Shown: piece after piece, positions 6,662 through 13,923 of the stretch
How positions within the stretch are numbered: the stretch's first letter is position 1
Layout: each line of letters opens with the position of its first letter
Source of the DNA: an uncultured Oscillospiraceae bacterium
GTDB lineage: Bacteria; Bacillota; Clostridia; Oscillospirales; Acutalibacteraceae
Length of the DNA stretch: 14,036 bases
Assembly (NCBI GenBank): GCA_900540295.1
Contig: UQFM01000047.1
Coordinates: 1-14,036, forward strand
Direction: 5' to 3'
Position numbers and translations under genes: made by a program
The notes under the pieces: generated by a model
What the model saw: the letters and a program-made list of their open reading frames with translations, nothing else
The model's database searches: none
Told to the model about the DNA's origin: nothing

Positions 6662-7942
6662 ATGAAAATTTTGGTTGTCGGCGGCGGCGGCCGCGAACAC
6701 GCCATTATTAAAAAGATGAAAGAAAACCCGCAGGTCACCGAAATCTTTGCCTGCCCCGGCAACGGCGGTATCGCAAAGGACGCCGTCTGTGTGGATATCG
6801 GTGCAACGGATTTGGAAAAGATTGCGGCATTTGCCCAAAATGAGCAAATTGACTTCTGCGTGGTTGCGCCCGACGACCCGTTGGTTTTGGGGCTTGTCGA
6901 TATCTTAGAAGAAAAGGGTATTCCCTGCTTCGGTCCCGAGAAAAAGGCGGCCATTTTAGAAGGCAGTAAAGTCTTTTCCAAAGACCTGATGAAAAAATAC
7001 AATATCCCGACTGCGCGTTATGAAGTATTTGAAGATGCGAATAAGGCTGTGGAGTATATCCGTGCGCAAAACGAATTTCCGACGGTCATTAAGGCGGACG
7101 GGCTGGCGCTTGGCAAGGGCGTGATTATAGCGGAATCTATGGCGGATGCAGAGGCGGCTGTCAAATCCATTATGGAAGACAAAATGTTCGGCGACAGCGG
7201 CAACCACATTGTGGTCGAAGAATTTTTGACAGGACCTGAGGTTTCCGTGCTGTCGTTTACAGACGGCAAGACGGTTGTACCGATGATATCTTCGATGGAT
7301 CACAAACGTGCACTCGACGGCGACAAGGGTCTCAACACAGGCGGTATGGGTACGGTAGCCCCGAATCCGTATTACACCGATGAAATTGCAAAAATCTGTA
7401 TGGACACGATTTTCCTGCCGACGATGCGCGCCATGAATGCAGAGGGCAGAACCTTTAAAGGCTGTCTTTACTTCGGCTTGATGCTCACGCCGAAAGGTCC
7501 GAAGGTCATTGAATACAACTGCCGCTTCGGCGACCCCGAAACACAGGTGGTTCTGCCGCTTTTAAAAACGGATTTGCTGACCGTTATGCAGGCGGTACAT
7601 GATGAAACGCTTTCCGACTTAAACGTGGAATTTTCTTCTGACAGCGCGGCCTGTGTGATTTTAGCGTCCGGCGGTTATCCGCAGGCGTATAAAAAAGGCT
7701 GTATCATGAATTTCGGCAATGCGGAAAACCTGCCCGATATTACCGTATATCACGCGGGCACAGCGTTAAAGGATGACGAGCTCGTCACCGCGGGCGGGCG
7801 TGTACTCGGTGTAACGGCTACGGGCGAAGATTTGCCGGCCGCACTCAAAAAAGCGTATGCGGCGGTGTCGGAAATCAACTTTGACGGCGCGTTCTGCCGC
7901 AAGGACATCGGCGCACGTGCACTGCAGGCGTTAAAGAACTAA
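6662..7942 (+). CDS. purD: PurD, GAR synthetase
   Basis: PurD ligates glycine to phosphoribosylamine with ATP, giving GAR, the second step. From the ATG at 6662 the protein has 426 residues, the usual length. It starts with the expected MKILVVGGGGREHA (1-14), an ATP-grasp pre-domain. It continues with VVAPDDPLVLGLVD (67-80), GPEKKAAILEGSK (91-103), the ATP-grasp core KADGLALGKGV (144-154), VVEEFLTGPEVS, DHKRALDGDKGLNTGGMG (213-230) and EYNCRFGDPETQ (284-295). AGAGG (6650-6654) precedes this ATG by 7 bases. An in-frame TTG at 6632 would add ten residues that are not family-like. APDDPL replaces the common GPEAPL, which I regard as a normal variant in Clostridia. Confidence 0.97.
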   Translation: MKILVVGGGGREHAIIKKMKENPQVTEIFACPGNGGIAKDAVCVDIGATDLEKIAAFAQNEQIDFCVVAPDDPLVLGLVDILEEKGIPCFGPEKKAAILEGSKVFSKDLMKKYNIPTARYEVFEDANKAVEYIRAQNEFPTVIKADGLALGKGVIIAESMADAEAAVKSIMEDKMFGDSGNHIVVEEFLTGPEVSVLSFTDGKTVVPMISSMDHKRALDGDKGLNTGGMGTVAPNPYYTDEIAKICMDTIFLPTMRAMNAEGRTFKGCLYFGLMLTPKGPKVIEYNCRFGDPETQVVLPLLKTDLLTVMQAVHDETLSDLNVEFSSDSAACVILASGGYPQAYKKGCIMNFGNAENLPDITVYHAGTALKDDELVTAGGRVLGVTATGEDLPAALKKAYAAVSEINFDGAFCRKDIGARALQALKN

Positions 7943-7953
7943 GGGAGGTCACT

Positions 7954-10900
7954 ATGGTTTACCGAATTTATGTGGAAAAGAAAAAGCAGTTTGCGGACGA
8001 AGCAAAATCTCTGCTTTCGGACATCCGTTCGCTTCTGATGATTGACAGCGTTACAGATTTGCGTCTGTTCAACCGCTACGACGTGGAAAATATTGACGCG
8101 GATTTGTTTAAGACATGCGAAAAAACGGTATTTTCCGAACCGCAGTTAGACAACACCTATGCGCATCTGCCGCAGACGGACGCCGCTGTTTTTGCAACGG
8201 AATATCTGCCCGGTCAGTTTGACCAGCGCGCGGATTCCTGCGCACAGTGCATTCAGTTTGTATCGCAGGGCGACAAACCGCTTGTGCGCACCGCGAAAGT
8301 TTATATGGTTTTCGGCAAGGTTTCGGACGCAGAGCTTGCCGCGATTAAAAAATATGTGATTAACCCTGTGGAAAGCCGCGAGGCTTCCTTAGACCGTGCC
8401 GAAACGCTCAACATCCCCTACAATGTACCGACAGAGGTGGAAACGCTGGACGGCTTTACCGCTCTTGACGACAAAGGGCTTGCCGAATTTGTGCAGAAAT
8501 ATGCGCTTGCGATGGACAATGCGGACATTAAATTCTGCCAGGATTATTTCAAAAGCGAACACCGCGACCCGACAATTACGGAAATCCGTATGATTGACAC
8601 CTACTGGTCGGACCACTGCCGTCACACCACGTTTTTGACGACGATTGACGGGGCCCAGATTGACGACCCGTCGGTAAAAGCGGCATATGACCGCTATGTG
8701 GCAATTCGCAAAGAACTGGGGCGCACCAAGCCGCAGAATCTGATGGATTTAGCCACCATTGGCGCACGGTACTTAAAGCACACAGGTCAGCTTAAAAATT
8801 TAGATGAATCCGAAGAAATCAACGCCTGCACCGTCAAGGTGAAAGTGGACGTGGACGGCGAGGACGAGGATTGGCTGTTCCTGTTTAAAAACGAAACCCA
8901 CAACCACCCGACCGAAATCGAACCGTTCGGCGGTGCGGCAACCTGCATCGGCGGCGCGATTCGCGACCCGCTTTCGGGACGCGGTTATGTGTATCAGGCT
9001 ATGCGCGTCACAGGTGCGGCTGACCCCTTAAAGCCTGTAAAGGACACCATGACGGGTAAGCTCCCGCAGAGAAAGCTGGTTACCACCGCGGCGGCAGGCT
9101 ACAGCTCCTACGGCAACCAAATCGGTCTTGCCACGGGGCAGGTCGATGAGCTTTATCACGACGGCTATGTTGCCAAGCGTTTGGAAATCGGCGCGGTAGT
9201 CGGCGCGGCTCCCGCAAAGAACGTGCGCCGCGAAGTCCCCGCCCCCGGCGACATCATCGTGCTTTTGGGCGGCAGAACAGGCCGTGACGGCTGCGGCGGT
9301 GCAACAGGCTCTTCCAAATCCCACAAGCTTTCTTCCTTGGAGCAGTGCGGTGCGGAAGTGCAAAAGGGCAACGCGCCCGAAGAGCGCAAACTGCAAAGAC
9401 TGTTCCGCAACCCCGACGCAACAAAGCTTATCAAACGCTGTAACGACTTCGGCGCGGGCGGTGTTTCGGTTGCCATCGGCGAGCTCGCGGACGGTCTCCA
9501 TATTGACCTCAACAAGGTCCCGAAAAAATATGAGGGCTTAGACGGCACGGAGCTTGCCATTTCCGAATCGCAGGAACGTATGGCGGTCGTACTCGCGCCC
9601 GAAGACGTAGACACGTTCCGCGCGCTCGCATCGGAAGAAAACCTCGAATCCACCGTGGTTGCCGAGGTTGTGGCACAGCCGAGACTTACCATGGAATGGA
9701 ACGGCAAAAAGATTGTCGATATTTCCCGTGAGTTCTTAAACTCCAACGGCGCTGAAAAGCACACCCGCATTCAGGTTTCCGCTTTCCCGACAGTCGAAAA
9801 GACCGTTGTCGGCAAAACCAACGCGGAGAAATTCAAAGCGTTGGCAGATGACCTGAATATCTGCTCCAAGCGCGGGCTTTCCGAGCGCTTTGACTCCACC
9901 ATCGGCGCAAACACGGTTTTGATGCCGTTCGGCGGCAAATATCAGCTTACCCCCGCGCAGGGTATGGCGGCAAAGCTGCCCGTTCTGCACGGCGAAACCA
10001 AGACCTGCTCTGTCATGTCCTGGGGTTACAATCCGTTCATCGCCGAAAAGAATCAATACCTCGGCGCGTACCTCGCGGTTGTGGAATCCGTTTCCAAGCT
10101 GATTGCCACGGGCGCGGATTTAAACACCTGCTACCTGACATTCCAAGAATATTTTGAGCGTATGACCGAGGACGCGTCCCGTTGGGGCAAGCCCGCGGCG
10201 GCGCTGTTGGGCGCACTGACCGCACAGCTGGAATTGGGACTTGCGTCCATCGGCGGCAAGGACTCTATGAGCGGTACCTTTGAGGATATTGACGTCCCGC
10301 CGACACTTGTCTCCTTTGCGGTTTCCGTCTGCAATTCCGACAACGTGATTTCACCCGAATTTAAACTGCCCGGCTCCAAGGTTTATTACATTGAGCCGAA
10401 AAAGAATGCGGACGGCACCTTTGATACCGAAAGCCTGTTGGCAGTATACAAAACGGTGTCCGAACTGATTGCACAGAAAAAAGTGCTTGCGGCGTTCACC
10501 CCGACCTACGGCGGTATTGCAGAGGGCTTGATGAAATCCGCCTTCGGCAACCGCATCGGCTTCAAATTGGATAAGGCCTTCGAGCAGGATAAGCTTTACA
10601 CCTACAATTACGGCGCATTCGTCTTAGAAGCGGCGGAAGAACTCGACGGCTTGACCGTACTCGGTGAAACCACCTACGATTACGCTTTGAAGATTGGCAT
10701 TGAAACGATTGATTTGCAGGAAATCTGCGATATTTACGAAAATAAGCTGGAATCAGTTTTCGCCTGCAACATCAAAACCGAGGAAACGCCCGTAGCACCG
10801 CTGATTTACAAAGCGGAAAACCGTGTCGCGCCGAAAATCGGTGCGGCGAAGCCGAAAGTGCTCATCCCTGTATTCCCCGGCACAAACTGCGAATATGACA

Positions 10901-11649
10901 CCATGCGCGCCCTCGAACGTGCAGGTGCGGAATCCAAGATTATGGTCATCCGCAACCTGTCTGCCAAGGATATTGCGGAAAGCGCCGCGGCATTCTCTCA
11001 AGAAATGCAGTCTGCGCAAATTGTGTTTATCCCCGGCGGCTTCTCGGGCGGCGATGAACCCGACGGTAGCGGTAAGTTCATCACGGCATTCTTCCGCAAC
11101 CCCGCCGTGAAAGACGAAGTCCACAAGCTGTTGAAAGAGCGTGACGGCCTGATGGCGGGTATCTGCAACGGCTTCCAGGCGCTGATTAAATTGGGTCTTG
11201 TGCCGTATGGCGAGATTATCGAGCCGAATGCCGACACCCCGACCCTGACCTTTAACACCATCGGCAGACACCAGTCGAGACTTGTGAACACGCGTGTCGC
11301 GTCCAACAAATCCCCGTGGCTGTCGGGAAGCGAAGTCGGCGACATTCACACCGTTGCCATTTCGCACGGCGAGGGACGTTTCGTCTACCCGAAAGAGCTG
11401 ATTAGTTCGCTTATCGAAAACGGTCAGATTGCCACACAGTATGTGGACAGCCAAAATCAGCCGACGATGAATATCCGCTACAATCCGAACGGCTCCCTGC
11501 TTGCGATTGAGGGTATCACCTCGCCCGACGGCAGAGTCTTCGGCAAAATGGGACATTCCGAGCGATTCTCCGACAATGTTTACAAAAACGTGGACGGCAT
11601 TAAGGACAACGGTATGTTCAAAAATGCGGTGGATTACTTCAAAATCTAA
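7954..11649 (+). CDS. purL: PurL, fused FGAM synthase (PurS-PurL-PurQ in one chain)
   Basis: This enzyme converts FGAR, glutamine and ATP to FGAM. The 1231-residue chain fuses the three parts that are separate PurS, PurL and PurQ in Bacillus. There is a PurS-like N-terminus and linker (about 1-210), then two AIR-synthetase-like halves with DHCRHTTF (220-227), ETHNHPTEIEPFGGAAT (314-330) and LASIGGKDSMSGTF (763-776). The C-terminal class I glutaminase (about 969-1231) has the nucleophile Cys1071 in AGICNGFQAL and the His1138/Glu1140 pair in HGEGRF. It resembles the shorter clade found in Clostridia and Bacteroides rather than the proteobacterial enzyme. GGAGG (7944-7948) precedes the ATG. It is the last operon gene, 11 bp after purD, with a terminator 14 bp downstream. 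Confidence 0.97.
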   Translation: MVYRIYVEKKKQFADEAKSLLSDIRSLLMIDSVTDLRLFNRYDVENIDADLFKTCEKTVFSEPQLDNTYAHLPQTDAAVFATEYLPGQFDQRADSCAQCIQFVSQGDKPLVRTAKVYMVFGKVSDAELAAIKKYVINPVESREASLDRAETLNIPYNVPTEVETLDGFTALDDKGLAEFVQKYALAMDNADIKFCQDYFKSEHRDPTITEIRMIDTYWSDHCRHTTFLTTIDGAQIDDPSVKAAYDRYVAIRKELGRTKPQNLMDLATIGARYLKHTGQLKNLDESEEINACTVKVKVDVDGEDEDWLFLFKNETHNHPTEIEPFGGAATCIGGAIRDPLSGRGYVYQAMRVTGAADPLKPVKDTMTGKLPQRKLVTTAAAGYSSYGNQIGLATGQVDELYHDGYVAKRLEIGAVVGAAPAKNVRREVPAPGDIIVLLGGRTGRDGCGGATGSSKSHKLSSLEQCGAEVQKGNAPEERKLQRLFRNPDATKLIKRCNDFGAGGVSVAIGELADGLHIDLNKVPKKYEGLDGTELAISESQERMAVVLAPEDVDTFRALASEENLESTVVAEVVAQPRLTMEWNGKKIVDISREFLNSNGAEKHTRIQVSAFPTVEKTVVGKTNAEKFKALADDLNICSKRGLSERFDSTIGANTVLMPFGGKYQLTPAQGMAAKLPVLHGETKTCSVMSWGYNPFIAEKNQYLGAYLAVVESVSKLIATGADLNTCYLTFQEYFERMTEDASRWGKPAAALLGALTAQLELGLASIGGKDSMSGTFEDIDVPPTLVSFAVSVCNSDNVISPEFKLPGSKVYYIEPKKNADGTFDTESLLAVYKTVSELIAQKKVLAAFTPTYGGIAEGLMKSAFGNRIGFKLDKAFEQDKLYTYNYGAFVLEAAEELDGLTVLGETTYDYALKIGIETIDLQEICDIYENKLESVFACNIKTEETPVAPLIYKAENRVAPKIGAAKPKVLIPVFPGTNCEYDTMRALERAGAESKIMVIRNLSAKDIAESAAAFSQEMQSAQIVFIPGGFSGGDEPDGSGKFITAFFRNPAVKDEVHKLLKERDGLMAGICNGFQALIKLGLVPYGEIIEPNADTPTLTFNTIGRHQSRLVNTRVASNKSPWLSGSEVGDIHTVAISHGEGRFVYPKELISSLIENGQIATQYVDSQNQPTMNIRYNPNGSLLAIEGITSPDGRVFGKMGHSERFSDNVYKNVDGIKDNGMFKNAVDYFKI

Positions 11650-11662
11650 CCTATATACAAGC

Positions 11663-11700
11663 AAAACACGGTTTCCTATTTCGGAAGCCGTGTTTTTGTT
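11663..11700 (+). terminator. Terminator of the pur operon
   Basis: AAAACACGGTTTCC (11663-11676) pairs with GGAAGCCGTGTTTT (11683-11696) around a 6-base loop, with one G-T wobble in 14 pairs. It runs into TTTTTGTTTG. It begins 13 bases after the purL stop and is a strong rho-independent terminator that closes the operon. Confidence 0.93.
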
Positions 11701-11898
11701 TGTCGTTCTGCGCGCAGCACAATGTAATTTGATAACCCCCCTGCACGCACATACCTGGCACAGTCCTTTTTGACCGTCCGCACAGCAAAACAAGGACAAA
11801 ACGCAGCCGCAACCGAAGATTGCATTGCGGTTGCGGGCGCGGATTTCGGCATTTCCTAAAAAAGATGTCAAAATGAAAAAGTATTCTCGAAAAAAGTG
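11701..11898. other. Non-coding stretch between pur terminator and tRNA promoter
   Basis: No gene with a ribosome site and plausible protein is seen on either strand. The only marked structure is a hairpin, CCGCAACCG (11807-11815) with CGGTTGCGG (11828-11836), a perfect 9-bp stem with a 12-base loop. It lacks a T-tract on either strand, so it is not an obvious terminator. Confidence 0.6.
11807..11836. repeat. 9-bp perfect inverted repeat, function unknown
   Basis: CCGCAACCG and CGGTTGCGG flank a 12-base spacer. The repeat sits between the pur terminator and the tRNA promoter. No T-run follows on either strand, so I do not call it a terminator. It could be a small-RNA stem or chance. Confidence 0.4.
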
Positions 11899-11927
11899 TT
11901 GACAAGCCGTGTGCTTTATATTATAAT
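11899..11927 (+). promoter_or_regulatory. Consensus sigma-70-type promoter for the tRNA-Met/tRNA-Glu unit
   Basis: TTGACA (11899-11904) and TATAAT (11922-11927) are both perfect hexamers separated by 17 bp, with an A-rich stretch upstream. The start of transcription should fall near 11934, giving a leader of about 24 bases before tRNA-Met. That leader begins with a GCCGC/GCGGC hairpin (11934-11938 with 11946-11950). Confidence 0.93.
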
Positions 11928-11957
11928 ATCAAAGCCGCAGAAAAAGCGGCACGATAT

Positions 11958-12034
11958 GGCGGCATAGCTTAGTTGGCTAGAGCGTCCGGTTCATACCCGG
12001 AAGGTCACAGGTTCAAGTCCCGTTGCCGCTACCA
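11958..12034 (+). tRNA. tRNA-Met (anticodon CAT), elongator type
   Basis: A complete cloverleaf is visible: acceptor GGCGGCA (11958-11964) with TGCCGCT (12024-12030), including the G1-T72 wobble also seen in Bacillus elongator tRNA-Met. The anticodon stem is TCCGG/CCGGA with loop TTCATAC (anticodon CAT at 11992-11994), and the T-loop is TTCAAGT. The CCA (12032-12034) is encoded. The anticodon stem lacks the three G-C pairs of initiator tRNA, so I call it elongator; a tRNA-Ile with modified C34 is less likely. One A-C mismatch occurs in the middle of the T-stem (12009 with 12021). Confidence 0.95.
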
Positions 12035-12038
12035 AAAC

Positions 12039-12055
12039 GCGGCGGCTTCCGCCGC
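12039..12055 (+). other. GC hairpin in the tRNA spacer
   Basis: GCGGCGG (12039-12045) pairs with CCGCCGC (12049-12055) around CTT. It lies between tRNA-Met and tRNA-Glu in the same transcript, so it is probably a processing-related stem that separates the two cloverleaves. There is no T-tract, so termination is unlikely. Confidence 0.5.
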
Positions 12056-12062
12056 AGAATAC

Positions 12063-12137
12063 GGCCCGGTGGTCAAGCGGTTAAGACACCGCCCTTTCAC
12101 GGCGGTAACACGAGTTCGATTCTCGTCCGGGTCACCA
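12063..12137 (+). tRNA. tRNA-Glu (anticodon TTC)
   Basis: Acceptor GGCCCGG (12063-12069) pairs with CCGGGTC (12127-12133), with discriminator A and an encoded CCA (12135-12137). The anticodon stem CCGCC/GGCGG encloses CTTTCAC, giving anticodon TTC. The sequence is very close to typical Firmicutes tRNA-Glu. It lies 28 bp after tRNA-Met without its own promoter, so the two are co-transcribed. Confidence 0.96.
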
Positions 12138-12145
12138 TTGCACAG

Positions 12146-12190
12146 CAAATCCGAACGTATTTAAAGTACGTTCGGATTTGTTTTATTATT
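12146..12190 (+). terminator. Terminator of the tRNA-Met/tRNA-Glu unit
   Basis: CAAATCCGAACGTA (12146-12159) is perfectly complementary to TACGTTCGGATTTG (12167-12180), with loop TTTAAAG. It is followed by TTTTATTATT. The 14-bp stem begins 8 bases after the tRNA-Glu CCA and is a strong rho-independent terminator in the plus direction. Confidence 0.95.
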
Positions 12191-12226
12191 TATAATGCAA
12201 GAATTACAAAACGAAAACAGTTTAGG

Positions 12227-12244
12227 GTTCATCTCTTGATGAAC
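12227..12244 (-). terminator. Possible weak terminator of the minus-strand gene pair
   Basis: GTTCATC (12227-12233) pairs with GATGAAC (12238-12244) around a 4-base loop, about 18 bases beyond the stop of the minus-strand genes. Reading the minus strand, TTTTCGTTTT follows only after a gap of about ten bases. The fit is imperfect. Confidence 0.3.
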
Positions 12245-12262
12245 TGTAATTAACCCTTCGGT

Positions 12263-12727
12263 TCAAAATTTAGAATTTTTGTAAGTGTACGGAATACTTG
12301 TACCTACAAGAACATCTTTGATTTTTTCTAAAATAAGCCAATCGTCCATATTCCCCTGATGTTCAAAAACAAGGGGTGATATTTCCTCAACATTTTCAAA
12401 TTCCACTAAGCATAGGCACTTTTTATGCCACCTTTCTTTTTGCTTATCTGATAAGTTTAATTTACTCTGATTATCCGCAAGTGTTTTTGTGATTTCCTCA
12501 TCAGACAGTTTCACAAAATTTTGGACTTCTTTTACAATCGCGGTTGTCGCTACCTTTGCACTTCCTTTTTCTATGAAATAAAGACGCTCCCCCTCAAAAA
12601 CTCTGCTGTGCGGAATTTTTCTTCCTGCCGCTCCGCGCACAATCATTGTTTTCGTTCCCGATAAAATTTTATCTAATACTTTTTCACCTTTTTTGCCTGC
12701 GTTATCGCAATACACTAAATGCACCAT
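12263..12727 (-). CDS. Small protein, possibly PUA/ASCH-like
   Basis: The gene encodes 154 residues with no signal peptide or membrane segment. I do not recognise a named family member. The pattern ILSGTKTMIVRGAAGRKIP (21-39), then GERLYFIEKG (46-55) and a strand-rich TTAIVKEVQNF (61-71), resembles ASCH/PUA-like folds, where a Gly-x-Lys...Arg set lines a nucleic-acid or nucleotide pocket (G24, K26 and R31 here). A charged helical part (about 74-103) and another strand pair (about 104-112) follow. If correct, RNA or modified-nucleotide binding would be a reasonable guess, no more. GAGGAG lies inside the end of the upstream AraC gene and the gap is 3 bases, so translation is coupled to it. Composition is AT-rich compared with the pur genes. 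Confidence 0.6.
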   Translation of the reverse strand: MVHLVYCDNAGKKGEKVLDKILSGTKTMIVRGAAGRKIPHSRVFEGERLYFIEKGSAKVATTAIVKEVQNFVKLSDEEITKTLADNQSKLNLSDKQKERWHKKCLCLVEFENVEEISPLVFEHQGNMDDWLILEKIKDVLVGTSIPYTYKNSKF

Positions 12728-12730
12728 TTT

Positions 12731-13594
12731 TTATGTCTCCTCTATAATCGGTATCCATATTTGACTTAAATAGTTGCTGTCATATACATTTCCGTTGCTG
12801 TACCATTCTATCTCCGGGCATTGTGCGTGTTGAAACGGATATTTGACAAGCCATTCTTCATTAAGATATTGCCAACCTTTCTGTATTGCCTGCGGAACAG
12901 AACCTCTGCAATCAAAAATTGCCCATGTTGCATTCGGAATACGGATTTCGGTAAAACCTTGCGGCGGTTCTTGCGCAGATATAACCATAATAGAATATTC
13001 AATTGCATTGCATTGCTCATCGTAATTGCCAAACAGACCAAATATCCCTTTGGGGGTAGCCGTATCTATTGAAATAAGCTTTGCAAAAATACCGTTACGT
13101 TGACATGCATTCCAAAATTCCGGTATTTTTTTGAAATGAAGATTATTTTCGCAGGACACAGTGATACGCTTTCCCACTAACCGAAAACCGTCTTTTTGTT
13201 CGAGTTTCCACGCATATTCATGGCGTTCTGATATCTGCATCTTCGGAACAACTTTTAAAACAACCTTCTCATTTCGTGCTTCTCTTGGGGATACGCCGTG
13301 AAACAGCTGAAACGCTTTTGTAAATGATGTAGGCGAATCATAACCATATTTGTAGCTTATCTCAATCACTTTTAAATCCGTACTTTTTAAATCATACCCG
13401 GCTAAAGTTAATTTTCGTGCGCGAATATATTCAGCAAAGCTAATACCGTTCATGTATGAAAATACCTTTTGAAAAAATCCAAAAGAACATTCCGCAATTT
13501 TTGAGATTTCTTCACTGTCAATACATTCTTCTTTTCGCTGCAAATGATTTTCTACATAATCGATAATTGCTTGTAGCTTTTCATTCCATTCCAT
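12731..13594 (-). CDS. AraC-family regulator with GyrI-like effector-binding domain
   Basis: This 287-residue protein has an N-terminal AraC DNA-binding domain: first helix-turn-helix about 26-48, second about 74-100, ending in the family-typical FTKAFQLFHGVSPREAR (91-107). A GyrI/SbmC-like domain follows (about 120-285), recognisable by EYSIMV (199-204), WAIFDCRG (224-231) and the C-terminal YLSQIWIPI (275-283). This order is that of Rob and BltR/TipA-like small-molecule sensors, so it probably activates genes in response to a hydrophobic ligand. AAAGGAC precedes the ATG by about 6 bases. It is the first gene of a two-gene unit, and the partner PUA-like gene is the nearest candidate target. 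The ligand cannot be read from sequence. Confidence 0.93.
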   Translation of the reverse strand: MEWNEKLQAIIDYVENHLQRKEECIDSEEISKIAECSFGFFQKVFSYMNGISFAEYIRARKLTLAGYDLKSTDLKVIEISYKYGYDSPTSFTKAFQLFHGVSPREARNEKVVLKVVPKMQISERHEYAWKLEQKDGFRLVGKRITVSCENNLHFKKIPEFWNACQRNGIFAKLISIDTATPKGIFGLFGNYDEQCNAIEYSIMVISAQEPPQGFTEIRIPNATWAIFDCRGSVPQAIQKGWQYLNEEWLVKYPFQHAQCPEIEWYSNGNVYDSNYLSQIWIPIIEET

Positions 13595-13678
13595 ATTTTT
13601 GTCCTTTTGGTTTGATGCATATTATTTTAGCAAATATTTTCCGTTACTTCCTCTCATTTTTAGTTCTGTATGGATAGT

Positions 13679-13707
13679 ATAATACACTTATTTCTTATTT
13701 GTGACAA
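13679..13707 (-). promoter_or_regulatory. Probable promoter of the AraC-GyrI gene pair
   Basis: On the minus strand, TTGTCA (13707-13702) and TATTAT (13684-13679) are separated by exactly 17 bp. Transcription would start near 13672, giving a leader of about 75 bases before the AraC start. Each hexamer deviates in one or two positions from consensus, compatible with a promoter that needs an activator. Confidence 0.55.
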
Positions 13708-13782
13708 AAAACATATAGAAAATCATAATATCTTCGTTTGATTTCTTTCCACACAGCCGATTCTGTCTGCGGTGCGGGCTTG
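13708..13782. other. Non-coding stretch between divergent promoters
   Basis: Part of a 329-bp region without a gene (13595-13923). Short open frames here lack ribosome sites and run into the tRNA-Leu cloverleaf. Apart from the promoters and the two inverted repeats listed separately, I see nothing in it. Confidence 0.6.
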
Positions 13783-13820
13783 TTTTTCAGTTTGTGCCGC
13801 AAGCGGCGAAAACTGAAAGA
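13783..13820. repeat. Long imperfect hairpin upstream of tRNA-Leu
   Basis: An outer arm TTTTTCAGTTT (13783-13793) pairs with AAACTGAAAGA (13810-13820) with one G-T wobble. An inner GCCG (13796-13799) pairs with CGGC (13804-13807) around CAAG, separated by a small interior loop. No T-run follows on either strand. It could be a small-RNA or mRNA end structure, or an operator region shared by the divergent promoters. Confidence 0.5.
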
Positions 13821-13837
13821 AAAACATATTGCATTGC

Positions 13838-13865
13838 GTCAAGATTTTTTTAAAAATATCTTGAC
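13838..13865. promoter_or_regulatory. 28-bp near-perfect palindrome overlapping a -35 box
   Basis: Symmetry is centred between 13851 and 13852. GTCAAGAT (13838-13845) mirrors ATCTTGAC (13858-13865), and the inner 12 bases are also symmetric except for one T/T position, so 13 of 14 pairs match. The right arm includes the first five bases of the TTGACA -35 box of the tRNA-Leu promoter. This is the geometry of a repressor operator; an AT-rich UP element could explain the inner part only. Confidence 0.5.
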
Positions 13866-13889
13866 AGAAACACATGCATTTGCTATAAT
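13861..13889 (+). promoter_or_regulatory. Consensus promoter for tRNA-Leu
   Basis: TTGACA (13861-13866) and TATAAT (13884-13889) are perfect hexamers with 17-bp spacing, and TGC before the -10 adds an extended -10 element. Transcription should begin near 13896. The predicted leader starts with a hairpin, GTTGC/GCGAC closed by GAAA (13897-13910). Confidence 0.93.
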
Positions 13890-13923
13890 AATCACCGTTG
13901 CGAAAGCGACAGCAATTCAATAT

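Noticed and set aside
10753..11871. 372-codon minus-strand open frame opposite the end of purL
   Set aside because: It lies mostly antisense to the conserved glutaminase domain, crosses the pur terminator and shows no protein-like motifs.
11973..12253. Open frames across tRNA-Met and tRNA-Glu
   Set aside because: Their sequences are translated tRNA, a common spurious annotation.
11819..13838. Shared 11-mer ATTGCATTGCG upstream of both tRNA units (11819-11829 and 13828-13838)
   Set aside because: The distances to the promoters differ (about 70 and 23 bases), and a near copy occurs inside the AraC gene, so chance is likely.
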